Shown here piece after piece: positions 44,876 to 53,823 of a stretch of 64,000 nucleotides of DNA. Source of the stretch: an uncultured Flavobacteriales bacterium (GTDB taxonomy: Bacteria; Bacteroidota; Bacteroidia; Flavobacteriales_D; Crocinitomicaceae); NCBI GenBank assembly GCA_937973685.1, contig CALJKJ010000002.1, positions 1-64,000 on the forward strand. The letters are read 5' to 3'. The position numbers and the translations under genes are program-made. How positions within the stretch are numbered: the first letter of the stretch is position 1; the number at the start of each line of letters is the position of its first letter. The notes under the pieces are model-generated. The model ran no database searches. It was not told the DNA's origin and saw only the letters and a list, made by a program, of their open reading frames with translations.

Positions 44876-46159
44876 ATGAACTTTGAAAATTCGGAGGCTT
44901 TTGCACACCAATTAGATGCAAATGATGAATTGAGAACTTACCGCGACCGCTTTTGTTTCCCAACATTTACTAAAAACCCCGTACGTTATTTCACAGGCAA
45001 TTCACTTGGTTTACAGCCAAAAACGGTTCGTGAAAAAATAAACGAAGAGTTGGATGTATGGGCAAAATGGGGCGTTGAAGGACATTTCCACGGGACCAAT
45101 CCATGGTTCAAATACCACGAGTTTTTAACGGAAAGTGCAGCACGCATTGTTGGAGCGCTTCCTAAAGAAGTTGTTGTGACGCATTCGTTAACGACAAACC
45201 TTCACTTGTTGATGGTTTCTTTTTATCAACCAAAAGGAACGCGTACTAAAATTTTGTGCGAAGCAAAAGCATTTCCTAGTGATTTGTATGCATTGGAATC
45301 ACAAGTCCGTTTTCATGGGTTAAATCCAGATGTTGATTTAGTAGGAATTGCACCGCGTGATGGAGAACACACGTTACGCGATGAAGATGTTTTAGCGAAA
45401 ATTGCTGAATTAGGCGATTCGCTTGCTTTGGTGATGTTCGGAGGTGTAAATTACTACTCAGGGCAATTGCTAGACATGGCAGCAATTACCAAAGCTGGAC
45501 ATGCAGTTGGAGCAGTTGTTGGTTTTGATTTGGCACACGCAGCTGGAAATGTTCCACTTAATTTACACGAATGGGATGTGGATTTCGCAGCGTGGTGTTC
45601 GTATAAATATTTGAATTCAAGTCCAGGAGGAGTTTCAGGAATGTTCGTTCACGATCGTTTTGCAAACAGACCTGATTTGGTGCGTTTTGCTGGTTGGTGG
45701 GGATACGATAAATCAACACGTTTTTTAATGGAACCAGGTTTTGTACCCATGGAAGGTGCAGAAGGATGGCAATTGAGCAATGCGCCAGTTTTAGGTATGG
45801 CTGCTCATTGGGCTTCATTGGAATTGTTTGATGCAATTGGCATGAAAAAATTACAAGCGAAAAGCGAAGTGTTAACTGCTTACTTGGAATTTATTTTAGA
45901 CGAACTTTCAGCAAAATATGCTGCGACTTGTCGTTTTGAAATCATTACACCAAAAGAAAAACACCGCAGAGGTGCGCAACTTTCAATTTTGGTGCACGGA
46001 GAGGGTAAAAAGATTTTTGATAAAATCAGTGATAAAGGAGTGGTTGCAGATTGGCGCGAACCAAACGTGATTCGTGTTGCACCAGTTCCGATGTACAACT
46101 CGTTTGAAGATGTATACTATTTAGGAAAATATTTAGAAGAAGCCATTAACGAATTGTAA
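44876..46159 (+). CDS. kynU: Kynureninase
   Basis: A 427-residue PLP enzyme that cleaves (3-hydroxy)kynurenine to (3-hydroxy)anthranilate and alanine. GNSLGLQPKTV near the start, WGVEGHFHGTNPWFKYHE, GFDLAHAAGNVPL and the PLP Lys at 244 (CSYKYLNSSPGG) are family hallmarks. The chosen start (MNFENSEAFAH) is downstream of the -7 box; an in-frame start at 44846 lies within it. kmo follows after 31 nt, so the pair most likely forms an operon for tryptophan breakdown or NAD synthesis. Confidence 0.95.
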   Translation: MNFENSEAFAHQLDANDELRTYRDRFCFPTFTKNPVRYFTGNSLGLQPKTVREKINEELDVWAKWGVEGHFHGTNPWFKYHEFLTESAARIVGALPKEVVVTHSLTTNLHLLMVSFYQPKGTRTKILCEAKAFPSDLYALESQVRFHGLNPDVDLVGIAPRDGEHTLRDEDVLAKIAELGDSLALVMFGGVNYYSGQLLDMAAITKAGHAVGAVVGFDLAHAAGNVPLNLHEWDVDFAAWCSYKYLNSSPGGVSGMFVHDRFANRPDLVRFAGWWGYDKSTRFLMEPGFVPMEGAEGWQLSNAPVLGMAAHWASLELFDAIGMKKLQAKSEVLTAYLEFILDELSAKYAATCRFEIITPKEKHRRGAQLSILVHGEGKKIFDKISDKGVVADWREPNVIRVAPVPMYNSFEDVYYLGKYLEEAINEL

Positions 46160-46190
46160 GGCTAATTTATAACGAACGATCAAAGAAAAC

Positions 46191-47528
46191 ATGAAAAAAA
46201 TTGCAGTTGTAGGTGGCGGTCTTGTTGGAAGTTTACAAGCCATTTTATTAGCTAAAAAGGGTTACGAAGTCAGTGTTTTTGAACGCCGTCCTGACCTTAG
46301 AAAAGCGAAATTAATTAGTGGAAAATCCATCAATTTAGCCTTGTCTGATCGTGGTTGGAAAGCGTTGGAATTGGCTGGAATTGCTGCGGATATTCATGAA
46401 ATCGCTATTCCGATGTACAAGCGTTGCATGCATGCATTGGACGGGACGTTGACGTACCAACCGTACGGTAAAGAAGATCAAGCAATTTATTCGGTTTCTC
46501 GTGGCGGGTTGAATCAAAAGTTAATGAATCTAGCGGATAATTATCCGTCAATATCGTATCATTTCAACAGAAAATGCCAAGACGTCAACTTGGACACCAA
46601 TACACTGATTTTTGATAATTCAGAAACGAAGCAAACAGAAAAACATCAATTTGATAAGATTTTTGCTGCTGATGGTGCTTATTCAGCTGTGCGCATCCGA
46701 ATGCAAAAATCGGCAGTGTTCGATTTTTCACAAAAATACTTGGACCACGCTTACAAAGAGTTGGTTATTCCAGCTAATGAAGATGGAACACATAAATTAG
46801 ATAAAAACTGCCTGCACATTTGGCCACGCGGTGAATTCATGATGATTGCACTGGCTAATTTGGATGGAAGTTTTACGTGTACCTTATTTTTTCCGCTAAA
46901 AGGCGAAAAATCGTTTGAGGCCTTGACAAGTCCTGCTGAAGTGTCAGAATTTTTCAACAGAACTTTTCCAGATGCAGTCCCCTTGATGCCAACTTTGTTG
47001 GAGGATTATTTTGAAAACCCCACCTCAAAGCTAATGATGGTACGTTCTCAGCCTTGGAATTACAAAGATGATATTGTACTAATTGGTGATGCTGCGCATG
47101 CCATTGTTCCGTTTTATGGACAAGGGATGAATTGCGGTTTCGAAGATTGTACTGTTTTCAGTGAAATGCACGATGCAGCAGGTGGCAATTGGGATGGTTT
47201 ATTGGATGCCTATTCAGCTGAGCGCGTTCCAGATGGCAACGCCATTCTCGATTTAGCATTGGATAATTACATTGAAATGCGCGATTTAACAGCCGATCCA
47301 AACTTCTTGTTACAGAAAAAAATTGAAGCGAAGTTTTCAAATTTGTATCCTGAAAAATGGTTGCCACTCTATTCACAAGTTACATTTAGTCACATCAAAT
47401 ACAGTCACGCTTACCGAAATGGAAAAGCGCAACATGCTTTAATGCAAGAAATATTGGCTATTGAAGACATTCATGAACGTTGGGACGAACCGTTTGTCAT
47501 GGATAAAATGTTGGAACTTGTTTCGTAA
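46191..47528 (+). CDS. kmo: Kynurenine 3-monooxygenase
   Basis: A 445-residue FAD monooxygenase that hydroxylates kynurenine to 3-hydroxykynurenine. The FAD-binding GGGLVGSLQAILLAKKG is at the N-terminus, followed by FERRPDLRKAKL, the GRSINLALS-like GKSINLALSDRGW, and the second FAD motif LIGDAAHAIVPFYGQGMN. The C-terminus lacks the membrane anchor of the mitochondrial enzyme. With kynU it converts kynurenine to 3-hydroxyanthranilate. Confidence 0.94.
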   Translation: MKKIAVVGGGLVGSLQAILLAKKGYEVSVFERRPDLRKAKLISGKSINLALSDRGWKALELAGIAADIHEIAIPMYKRCMHALDGTLTYQPYGKEDQAIYSVSRGGLNQKLMNLADNYPSISYHFNRKCQDVNLDTNTLIFDNSETKQTEKHQFDKIFAADGAYSAVRIRMQKSAVFDFSQKYLDHAYKELVIPANEDGTHKLDKNCLHIWPRGEFMMIALANLDGSFTCTLFFPLKGEKSFEALTSPAEVSEFFNRTFPDAVPLMPTLLEDYFENPTSKLMMVRSQPWNYKDDIVLIGDAAHAIVPFYGQGMNCGFEDCTVFSEMHDAAGGNWDGLLDAYSAERVPDGNAILDLALDNYIEMRDLTADPNFLLQKKIEAKFSNLYPEKWLPLYSQVTFSHIKYSHAYRNGKAQHALMQEILAIEDIHERWDEPFVMDKMLELVS

Positions 47529-47567
47529 CAAGCAGTAAAAAGTGTATTATTGGTAAAAAGAAACGCC

Positions 47568-48479
47568 ATGAAAAAACTCCTTACGTATTGCTTTTTGTTG
47601 TCAATTATAACAGCACACGCACAAAAGTCGCGCGATTTTTCAAGCAAACGAAGAAAAGATTATTTTGGTGGCCCAGAAGATTTCAGGGACATCACCAAGT
47701 TTGGGTTGCAAATTTCTTTTGGTGCAAATTATATGTTTCCGCATACCGCAAACGAACAGTTTTCTGGCATTGATGTCCTTTCAAATCGCCCGTACGACGC
47801 AACGATTGAACCATCAGGAAAAGTTGGCGGATTTATCGATATTGGAATGGCGCATTACCGATTTAAATCGTCAAAATTGTTAAATGCTTGGTACGATGCC
47901 CGCGGTAAATCAGTAAAATTTATTGGTGGAAATCTCTTTCACCGCTTTGATTGGGGAGTGGGCTTTGATTTTTTAGGCGGTTCCGAATTGACCAAAGTGA
48001 ATTATCCCTTATTTAACATTACAAACCAATCTTCTGGATCGTTTTACAACGGTTATGTTTACGGACGTTTTACAGCAGATCGTTTTACGCAATTGAGTGA
48101 ACGTTGGCATTTGGAAACAGGAATTGGGTTTAATTTTAATTACTTGGTAATGGAAGGAAGTAAAACCCTTTCAAATGGCGTTATCGATACCGCTCGTCAA
48201 CAATTCCAACAGCCTTTTATGCTGCAGTTGCACAGTCATTTAGGATTCAATTACAAAATAAGAAGAGGTGATTACTTGATTTTCGCAACCTATTTACCAC
48301 ATCTTGGTTTGGTCGAGTCGAATCAGTTAAAACCACGAATTTATTGGTATTCAAGCTCGTATTGGCCAGCTCATTTTCAAATAAAATGGATCCATCATTT
48401 TACTAAAAAATCGAATGGTTGTAACAAAGGCTCGGAAGAGGACCGCAAGAAAAACGAACAATACCAGCAAAGTAGATAA
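47568..48479 (+). CDS. Predicted outer-membrane beta-barrel protein
   Basis: A 303-residue protein with a signal peptide (ending ITAHAQ) followed by alternating strands with aromatic belts (for example FGLQISFGANYMF, GFNFNYLVM), consistent with an outer-membrane barrel. The C-terminal ~25 residues after the last strand are highly charged. No family is assigned. The in-frame start at 47550 adds six charged residues in front of the signal, so ATG 47568 is used. It lies 39 nt after kmo and 3 nt before the DUF2079 gene. Confidence 0.65.
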   Translation: MKKLLTYCFLLSIITAHAQKSRDFSSKRRKDYFGGPEDFRDITKFGLQISFGANYMFPHTANEQFSGIDVLSNRPYDATIEPSGKVGGFIDIGMAHYRFKSSKLLNAWYDARGKSVKFIGGNLFHRFDWGVGFDFLGGSELTKVNYPLFNITNQSSGSFYNGYVYGRFTADRFTQLSERWHLETGIGFNFNYLVMEGSKTLSNGVIDTARQQFQQPFMLQLHSHLGFNYKIRRGDYLIFATYLPHLGLVESNQLKPRIYWYSSSYWPAHFQIKWIHHFTKKSNGCNKGSEEDRKKNEQYQQSR

Positions 48480-48482
48480 TCG

Positions 48483-49940
48483 ATGTTAGCCTTGAATTGG
48501 TTGAAAACGAACTGGAAAATTGCGGCAATAATAACGGTTGCAGGAGTAATTTTTGGTTTAATTACCTTCGTCAATCATGTTCACTTTCGAACGTATGCGC
48601 TTGACTTAGGTGCATACACCAACGCCGCATACAAATACGCACATTTCGTTCTAGCAGATAATGATGTGTTCATGGCAGAACACTCACCCATGTTGAGTGG
48701 TCATTTTGATTTGTATTTGGTTCTTTTTTCACCGTTGACGTATTTGTTTGGAAGTTATACCTTGCTAATTGTCCAATGGGCAGCATTGTTAATAGGTGGA
48801 ATTGGGGTTTATCGCTTGTTTCTATTTTGGTATCCCAATGCAAAAATCAGTCATACCGCACAAATTTATTTTTATTCGTTTTACGGTGTTTTTTCAGCGC
48901 TTTCGTTTGATTATCACAGTGTTGTTGTTGCAAGTTCACTCGTTCCATGGTTCTTTTTATTCCTTGCGAAGGACAAATTTCGATTAACAATTTTAGTGTT
49001 TGTTCTGTGTTTGTTTGCACAAGAAAACGCAGCCTTGTGGATGATTTTCATTGCCTCAGGTTTGGCATTTGTGCACCGAAAAGATCGAATAAAAGCGCGC
49101 ATTTTGCTCTTACTTACCTTAGTTGCAGTTGCCTATTTTTTATTGGTGATGAAAGTAATTATTCCGTTTTTTAACCCAACTGGTGCGTATACAGGTTTTC
49201 ATTTTTCGGTACTTGGCGACAGTATTTCGAGTTTCATAGTGCATTTTGTGGAACATCCATTGCGTTCCATTAAATTGTTGTTTATCAACCACACGCTGGA
49301 TCCTGGGAATGATGGATTGAAAAGAGAAACGTGGATGCTTTTGTTGATCAGTGGCGGTTGGTTATTACTCCGCAAACCGATTTATCTCTGGATGTTGATC
49401 CCGATTCTTTTCCAAAAACTCTACCACGATTCGGCCATTATGTGGAGTGTCAATTACCAATATTCCATTGAATTTGCACCTATTTTAGCCATTGGAATTT
49501 TTGATGTCCTTGCAACGATAAAACACGATAACTGGCGAAAAACAGCTTCAATTTTAGCAGTTTTATTTGCTTTAACAGGAGCGATACGTTTGATGGACCG
49601 CACCATTATCATGTACGATAAAACACAATTACGAATTTACAAAGAAGCACATTATAACAGAGAATTTCCTGTGGATGAAGCGCAGCGCATTGTTAACAGT
49701 TTGCCAAACAACGCTGCAATTAGTGCGCAATCTGCTTTTGTGCCGCATTTTAGTTGCCGGGACAAAATTTATCAATTTCCAATTATCAAAGATGCGGAAT
49801 ATATCGTTCTAGCTCCAAGAGACAGTTACTATCCAATAGATTCGGCGAGTTATTTCACCTTGACCGATAGTTTACAACGCTCTCCAATTTGGAAAACCAT
49901 CAAAAAAAACGAACATTTTATTCTATTCAAACGAAAATAA
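48483..49940 (+). CDS. DUF2079-type polytopic membrane protein
   Basis: A 485-residue inner-membrane protein with about ten helices, opening TYALDLGAYTNAAYKYAHF and SGHFDLYLVLFSPLTYLF, features of DUF2079, a family related in fold to membrane glycosyltransferases. A periplasmic C-terminal region (about 390-485) follows the last helix. Substrate and function are unknown. It begins 3 nt after the barrel gene and the next gene starts 1 nt after it ends, so it lies inside an operon. Confidence 0.78.
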   Translation: MLALNWLKTNWKIAAIITVAGVIFGLITFVNHVHFRTYALDLGAYTNAAYKYAHFVLADNDVFMAEHSPMLSGHFDLYLVLFSPLTYLFGSYTLLIVQWAALLIGGIGVYRLFLFWYPNAKISHTAQIYFYSFYGVFSALSFDYHSVVVASSLVPWFFLFLAKDKFRLTILVFVLCLFAQENAALWMIFIASGLAFVHRKDRIKARILLLLTLVAVAYFLLVMKVIIPFFNPTGAYTGFHFSVLGDSISSFIVHFVEHPLRSIKLLFINHTLDPGNDGLKRETWMLLLISGGWLLLRKPIYLWMLIPILFQKLYHDSAIMWSVNYQYSIEFAPILAIGIFDVLATIKHDNWRKTASILAVLFALTGAIRLMDRTIIMYDKTQLRIYKEAHYNREFPVDEAQRIVNSLPNNAAISAQSAFVPHFSCRDKIYQFPIIKDAEYIVLAPRDSYYPIDSASYFTLTDSLQRSPIWKTIKKNEHFILFKRK

Positions 49941-49941
49941 C

Positions 49942-50298
49942 ATGCGTAAGATTTTTTACTTGAGTACTTGTGATACCTGTCAGCGGATTTTGAAGCAGTT
50001 GAAACTTCCCAAAGATGTAGCATTGATTGATATCAAAACACGCGCAATTACAGCGGAAGAATTGGATTGGTTCCAACAAAAAGTGGGGAGTTATGAAGCG
50101 TTGTTTTCAAAACGAGCAATCAAATACCGTTCATTGGGTTTAAACGAACAAACGTTGACTGAAGGAGATTTCAAATCATATTTATTGCAAGAATACACGT
50201 TTTTGAAACGTCCGTTTATTGCATACGATGAACACTGCAGTATTGGCAACGCTAAGAAAGAAGTTGAAGCTGCAGTAGCGTTCTTTGATCAGTTATAA
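49942..50298 (+). CDS. ArsC/Spx-family thioredoxin-fold protein
   Basis: A 118-residue protein of the ArsC/Spx/YffB family: YLSTCDTCQRILKQL with a CxxC at the redox position, then the KRAIKYRSLGLNE and LKRPFIAYDEHCSIGNAKKEV segments. True arsenate reductases carry one N-terminal Cys plus an RxxR pattern; the CDTC here is closer to Spx-like members, so arsenate reduction is not assured. It ends with the stop codon directly abutting that of the convergent SUFU gene. Confidence 0.82.
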   Translation: MRKIFYLSTCDTCQRILKQLKLPKDVALIDIKTRAITAEELDWFQQKVGSYEALFSKRAIKYRSLGLNEQTLTEGDFKSYLLQEYTFLKRPFIAYDEHCSIGNAKKEVEAAVAFFDQL

Positions 50299-50913
50299 TC
50301 AGAAGAACCGCATGCGACTACTCAAGGCATTTGCTCGGTAGTCATCGATTCGCTCATCAATTTTGCGATTATAGAAACGACGCACCAATTTGTGTGTTCC
50401 TTTGCCCATTTTATAATCTAATTCATCACCAAATAGCGGAGTAATTGCCAAGAAATAAACCGTTTTATCACCAAGTTGAAGCGGGGTAAATGCTCGTTCC
50501 ATCATCATGGGTTCCAAGAAAATAAAATATTCCTGCTTCATGATAGGCGAGATTGCTGTTGGCGGATTTCCACAAGGAATGGTATGACCTGGACCAAACC
50601 ACGTTTGTTTTTCTTTGACAAATGTTTCCAAGCGGTAAATCCATTCAAAAACCCAGTTAAAGTTTGGATTACTCGTGTCTTCTAAATCCCAATACGTCGG
50701 TAAACAAAAATACAATTCATTGAAGGCGCGGTCTTTCCATTTTTCAGAAACAGGCATTTCGTAGTTCGAAAGTCCATTCGTCATCAAAATAGTGACAGGA
50801 ATAGCGAGCTCCAAATACAACAATACAAGAGATTGTTCGGGATGAAGTGGATTGTCAAGTGTTACCACTCGTTGAGCGCCAAAACGCGTTGCTAAACCTT
50901 CCGTTATTTTCAT
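50299..50913 (-). CDS. Suppressor-of-fused (SUFU) domain protein
   Basis: A 204-residue soluble protein matching the bacterial SUFU-domain pattern: TNGLSNYEMPV, NELYFCLPTYW, then NWVFEWIYRLETFVKEKQTW and GPGHTIPCGNPPTAISP. In bacteria this domain often appears in immunity proteins of polymorphic toxin systems, but here no toxin gene is adjacent and the role is unknown. A -7 box ends 4 nt before its ATG. The stop codon abuts that of the ArsC-like gene. Confidence 0.75.
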   Translation of the reverse strand: MKITEGLATRFGAQRVVTLDNPLHPEQSLVLLYLELAIPVTILMTNGLSNYEMPVSEKWKDRAFNELYFCLPTYWDLEDTSNPNFNWVFEWIYRLETFVKEKQTWFGPGHTIPCGNPPTAISPIMKQEYFIFLEPMMMERAFTPLQLGDKTVYFLAITPLFGDELDYKMGKGTHKLVRRFYNRKIDERIDDYRANALSSRMRFF

Positions 50914-50917
50914 GTGT

Positions 50918-50925
50918 CAAAGGTA
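50918..50925 (-). promoter_or_regulatory. -7 box TACCTTTG, 4 nt before the SUFU gene
   Basis: Exact TAnnTTTG on the minus strand (plus strand CAAAGGTA), 4 nt before ATG 50913. It sits 21 nt upstream of the stop of the preceding minus-strand gene (50947), so the SUFU gene has its own promoter. Confidence 0.6.
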
Positions 50926-50946
50926 AGCAGTAATTTGTGAAACAGC

Positions 50947-51423
50947 TTATTGATTTCCGATTACTTCGATTAAACTATCCCAAAATTCTTGCACAGAAAG
51001 CACACATCCTTGTTCAATTAATGAATGAATCTCTGCTTCTCGTGATTGCGTATATGCTTTTTTTGATTCAAAAAAATCGAGTTCGTTGATGTGATTCGTT
51101 AATGCAGCATGAATACCTTCAACCGACGATAAATCATGTTGACTATCGGCTTTTCGGTTGATAGCAATGAGTGCTTGTTCTGTTTTTCCCATTTGGAAAA
51201 CGATACAACTATCAGGTCGTCTAAATTCTAAAAAGTTGACTTTTTCGTAGACAGTTTGCAACACGTTATCTGAAAATAGGTCAACTAATTGCAGGGCTTT
51301 TTCGGGAGATTCTTGGTTGAGTTTTTCCCAAGCTTCGCCCTCAATGCCATTAATGATTAAAAAAGCCTTTAAATCACCTTCCAAATGGGTTAACTCTTCT
51401 TGTGTCAGTCTGCGGTATTTCAT
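50947..51423 (-). CDS. Conserved hypothetical protein (possibly DUF6495)
   Basis: A 158-residue soluble, mostly helical protein starting MKYRRLTQEELTHLEGDLK with a later LVDLFSDNVLQTVYEKVNFLE segment. The pattern recalls a Bacteroidota-restricted family I associate with DUF6495, without certainty. No function is known. A -7 box ends exactly 4 nt before its ATG. Confidence 0.65.
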   Translation of the reverse strand: MKYRRLTQEELTHLEGDLKAFLIINGIEGEAWEKLNQESPEKALQLVDLFSDNVLQTVYEKVNFLEFRRPDSCIVFQMGKTEQALIAINRKADSQHDLSSVEGIHAALTNHINELDFFESKKAYTQSREAEIHSLIEQGCVLSVQEFWDSLIEVIGNQ

Positions 51424-51427
51424 GACG

Positions 51428-51435
51428 CAAAGTTA
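51428..51435 (-). promoter_or_regulatory. -7 box TAACTTTG, 4 nt before the start
   Basis: Exact TAnnTTTG on the minus strand (plus strand CAAAGTTA), 4 nt before ATG 51423. It lies within 8 nt of the end of the upstream gene (51440). Confidence 0.6.
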
Positions 51436-51439
51436 CCAA

Positions 51440-52480
51440 TCATTCGTTATGGAACGTGTATTCAAATACAAGTTTGTTATTTTCGAATTGGTATTCTTGT
51501 ATCAATCCATTCATGATATAATTGTATGAACTACTCGTGCGTTTCTTGTTCCTGCGGTTGTATGTCTCTGAAAGTAATATGTTTTTATTTTCGTCATACT
51601 TGGCGATTGATTTGAACTTGAACTTTCCTTTGTGTGTGAAGGATTCATAGATTGAAACGTTATTTATAAATGAACTTTTTGATATTAAAACAGTGTCATT
51701 ATAATACCGGAAACTTGCGATAAAAACAGAATCTTTTGTAAAATCTGTTCGGTTTAAATACAGTTTTTTGTTTTCAATGATTCGCTTGAAAATACTGTAC
51801 GATCCATCTGTATTGCTTTGATTATACGTACATTCACTCGCTTGTTTTTCGTCTTTTTTGACGATTTCACCTTGTTCTTGACAGGAAAAATCCCATTGTT
51901 TTAGCAATTCACCATTGACATAATAAAAAGCTGCTGTGGGTTTGCGTAATAGTTCGTCATACCTTGTTTCATATCGAATTACTTTCGTACGTTTTCCGTA
52001 GATGAATTCTTCTGTACTCAATAATTTGTTTTTTTCGAAGTAAACATAGCGTGTTTCTCGGCGCATTTTCCCATTTTTAAAATGTTTGATAAGGGTAAGT
52101 CGATCTTGATTATCGTAAGAATAGGCCGAGCCAAAAGTTGACTTTTTATTTTGTGTAAAGGTGGAAGTCAATAAGGTATCCTTGTATTTGTACGTTGTTT
52201 TTATGTCTCTGTATGTACGCTCAACAATCATTCCTAGTGTATTGTAAACTTTTGTTTCAATCAATTCCTTTTCACCGTTTTTCTTCATTTTAAAACGTTT
52301 GACTGTAGCAACACGATTTATTTGTGCAGCGTTAGCATTGCCCATCCAAAAAATGGCGTTTTCACGAGCCACATTGTTTTGACTGTAATTCCAACGAACT
52401 TGGTTAAGGTATTTTAGTCCGTCTTTGTTTCCCGCTTGAAGCATAAAAGGAACACACAATAAGAGTAGTAAATTTTTCAT
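51440..52480 (-). CDS. Secreted YD/RHS-like repeat hypothetical protein
   Basis: A 346-residue protein with a signal peptide (MKNLLLLLCVPFMLQAG). The body is made of short Tyr/Asp-rich strands such as YKYKDTLL, YSYDNQDRLTLIKHF and YDELLRKPTAAFYYVNG, resembling the loose YD/RHS or YwqK-type repeats seen in many Bacteroidota exported proteins. It shows no T9SS tail. ATG 52480 is preferred; an in-frame start at 52585 adds a charged, non-signal extension. Confidence 0.65.
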   Translation of the reverse strand: MKNLLLLLCVPFMLQAGNKDGLKYLNQVRWNYSQNNVARENAIFWMGNANAAQINRVATVKRFKMKKNGEKELIETKVYNTLGMIVERTYRDIKTTYKYKDTLLTSTFTQNKKSTFGSAYSYDNQDRLTLIKHFKNGKMRRETRYVYFEKNKLLSTEEFIYGKRTKVIRYETRYDELLRKPTAAFYYVNGELLKQWDFSCQEQGEIVKKDEKQASECTYNQSNTDGSYSIFKRIIENKKLYLNRTDFTKDSVFIASFRYYNDTVLISKSSFINNVSIYESFTHKGKFKFKSIAKYDENKNILLSETYNRRNKKRTSSSYNYIMNGLIQEYQFENNKLVFEYTFHNE

Positions 52481-52653
52481 GGATTTAAAGTTTGTTTCCT
52501 GCTTATAAGTAGAAACCGATGAAAAGTTACGCTTTTTCTTTGAGTCCAAAGTATAATTGGGTGTTACCCTTACATTAACAGACACGATTTAAGTGTGCTT
52601 AAGCCCCCGATGTTCGATTCTTCTGGCGTTGTGTTTCCCACACGAACTTTTCG

Positions 52654-52661
52654 TAAATTTG
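52654..52661 (+). promoter_or_regulatory. -7 box TAAATTTG, 4 nt before dxr
   Basis: Exact TAnnTTTG ending 4 nt before ATG 52666; a TTG at 52629-52631 is a possible -33 element. Leaderless dxr mRNA predicted. Confidence 0.6.
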
Positions 52662-52665
52662 TTAC

Positions 52666-53823
52666 ATGCAACAGAAAAAAGGAATTGCCATTTTAGGGTC
52701 AACAGGATCAATTGGAACACAAGCATTGGAAGTAATTGAAGCGTATCCAGCTTATTTTGATTTACAAGTTATTACCGCTCAGTCAAATGCTGATTTACTC
52801 ATCGAACAAGCGAAAAAATTCCAGCCGAATGCCGTTGTCATTGGTGATGAATCCAAATATGAGTTGGTAAAAAATGCACTTTTTTCGGAAGATATTCACG
52901 TCTATGCGGGAGCAGACGCATTGTCGCAAGTTGTTACGTTCAACGAAGTACATGTGGTGTTAACAGCACTCGTTGGTTATGCAGGATTAAAACCGACACT
53001 CGCTGCAATAGATGCAGGAAAAGATATTGCACTTGCAAACAAAGAAACACTCGTTGTTGCAGGCGAATTAGTGACGCAACGTGCGCGTGAAAAAGGCATC
53101 AACATTTATCCAGTCGATTCAGAACATTCAGCAATCTTTCAATGTCTGGTTGGTGAATTTCACAATCCCATCGAAAAAATTTACTTAACAGCTTCAGGCG
53201 GACCCTTCAGAGGCTGGAAAACAGAACAATTAGCAACGGTTACCAAAGCGCAAGCACTAAAACATCCCAATTGGTCGATGGGCGCTAAAATCACGATTGA
53301 TTCAGCAACATTGATGAACAAAGGATTGGAAGTGATTGAAGCAAAATGGTTGTTTCATTTGAAGCCCGAACAAATTGATGTCATTGTGCATCCGCAATCC
53401 ATCGTTCATTCGTTGGTTCAATTTACAGATGGTAGTATGAAGGCGCAAATGGGCTTGCCTGACATGAAATTACCTATTCAGTTTGCATTGACTTATCCAG
53501 AGCGTTTCGAAACAAATTTTCCACGCTTTAACTTCATGGATTATCCGCAACTAACGTTTGAACAAGCGGACAAAGAAACGTTCCGTAACTTGAATTTAGC
53601 ATACGCCGCAATGGAAAAAGGTGGGACGGCTGCATGTGCATTAAACGCTGCAAATGAAGTAGCAGTTCAATTGTTTTTGGAAGAAAAAATCGATTTCTTG
53701 TCGATTGCAAAAATCAATGAATTGGTCATGAATGACACAACATTTATAGCAAAACCAAGTTACGAAGATTATGTTGCTGTTGACCAATTAGCGCGCCAAA
53801 TGGCGCAATCTCAACTCAAGTAA
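52666..53823 (+). CDS. dxr: 1-deoxy-D-xylulose-5-phosphate reductoisomerase
   Basis: A 385-residue NADPH-dependent enzyme of the MEP isoprenoid pathway (DXP to MEP). NADPH loop GSTGSIGTQ is at residues 9-17; ALANKETLVVAGE, the metal site PVDSEHSAIFQ, TASGGPFRGW, and MNKGLEVIEA plus VHPQSIVHSLVQF are all present. Full family length with no odd residue. It overlaps the convergent YqaA-type gene by 13 bp. Confidence 0.96.
   Translation: MQQKKGIAILGSTGSIGTQALEVIEAYPAYFDLQVITAQSNADLLIEQAKKFQPNAVVIGDESKYELVKNALFSEDIHVYAGADALSQVVTFNEVHVVLTALVGYAGLKPTLAAIDAGKDIALANKETLVVAGELVTQRAREKGINIYPVDSEHSAIFQCLVGEFHNPIEKIYLTASGGPFRGWKTEQLATVTKAQALKHPNWSMGAKITIDSATLMNKGLEVIEAKWLFHLKPEQIDVIVHPQSIVHSLVQFTDGSMKAQMGLPDMKLPIQFALTYPERFETNFPRFNFMDYPQLTFEQADKETFRNLNLAYAAMEKGGTAACALNAANEVAVQLFLEEKIDFLSIAKINELVMNDTTFIAKPSYEDYVAVDQLARQMAQSQLK

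Noticed and set aside
52590..52650. TTCGATTC-like stretch resembling a tRNA T-loop
   Set aside because: No matching T-stem, anticodon arm or acceptor stem could be built around it.
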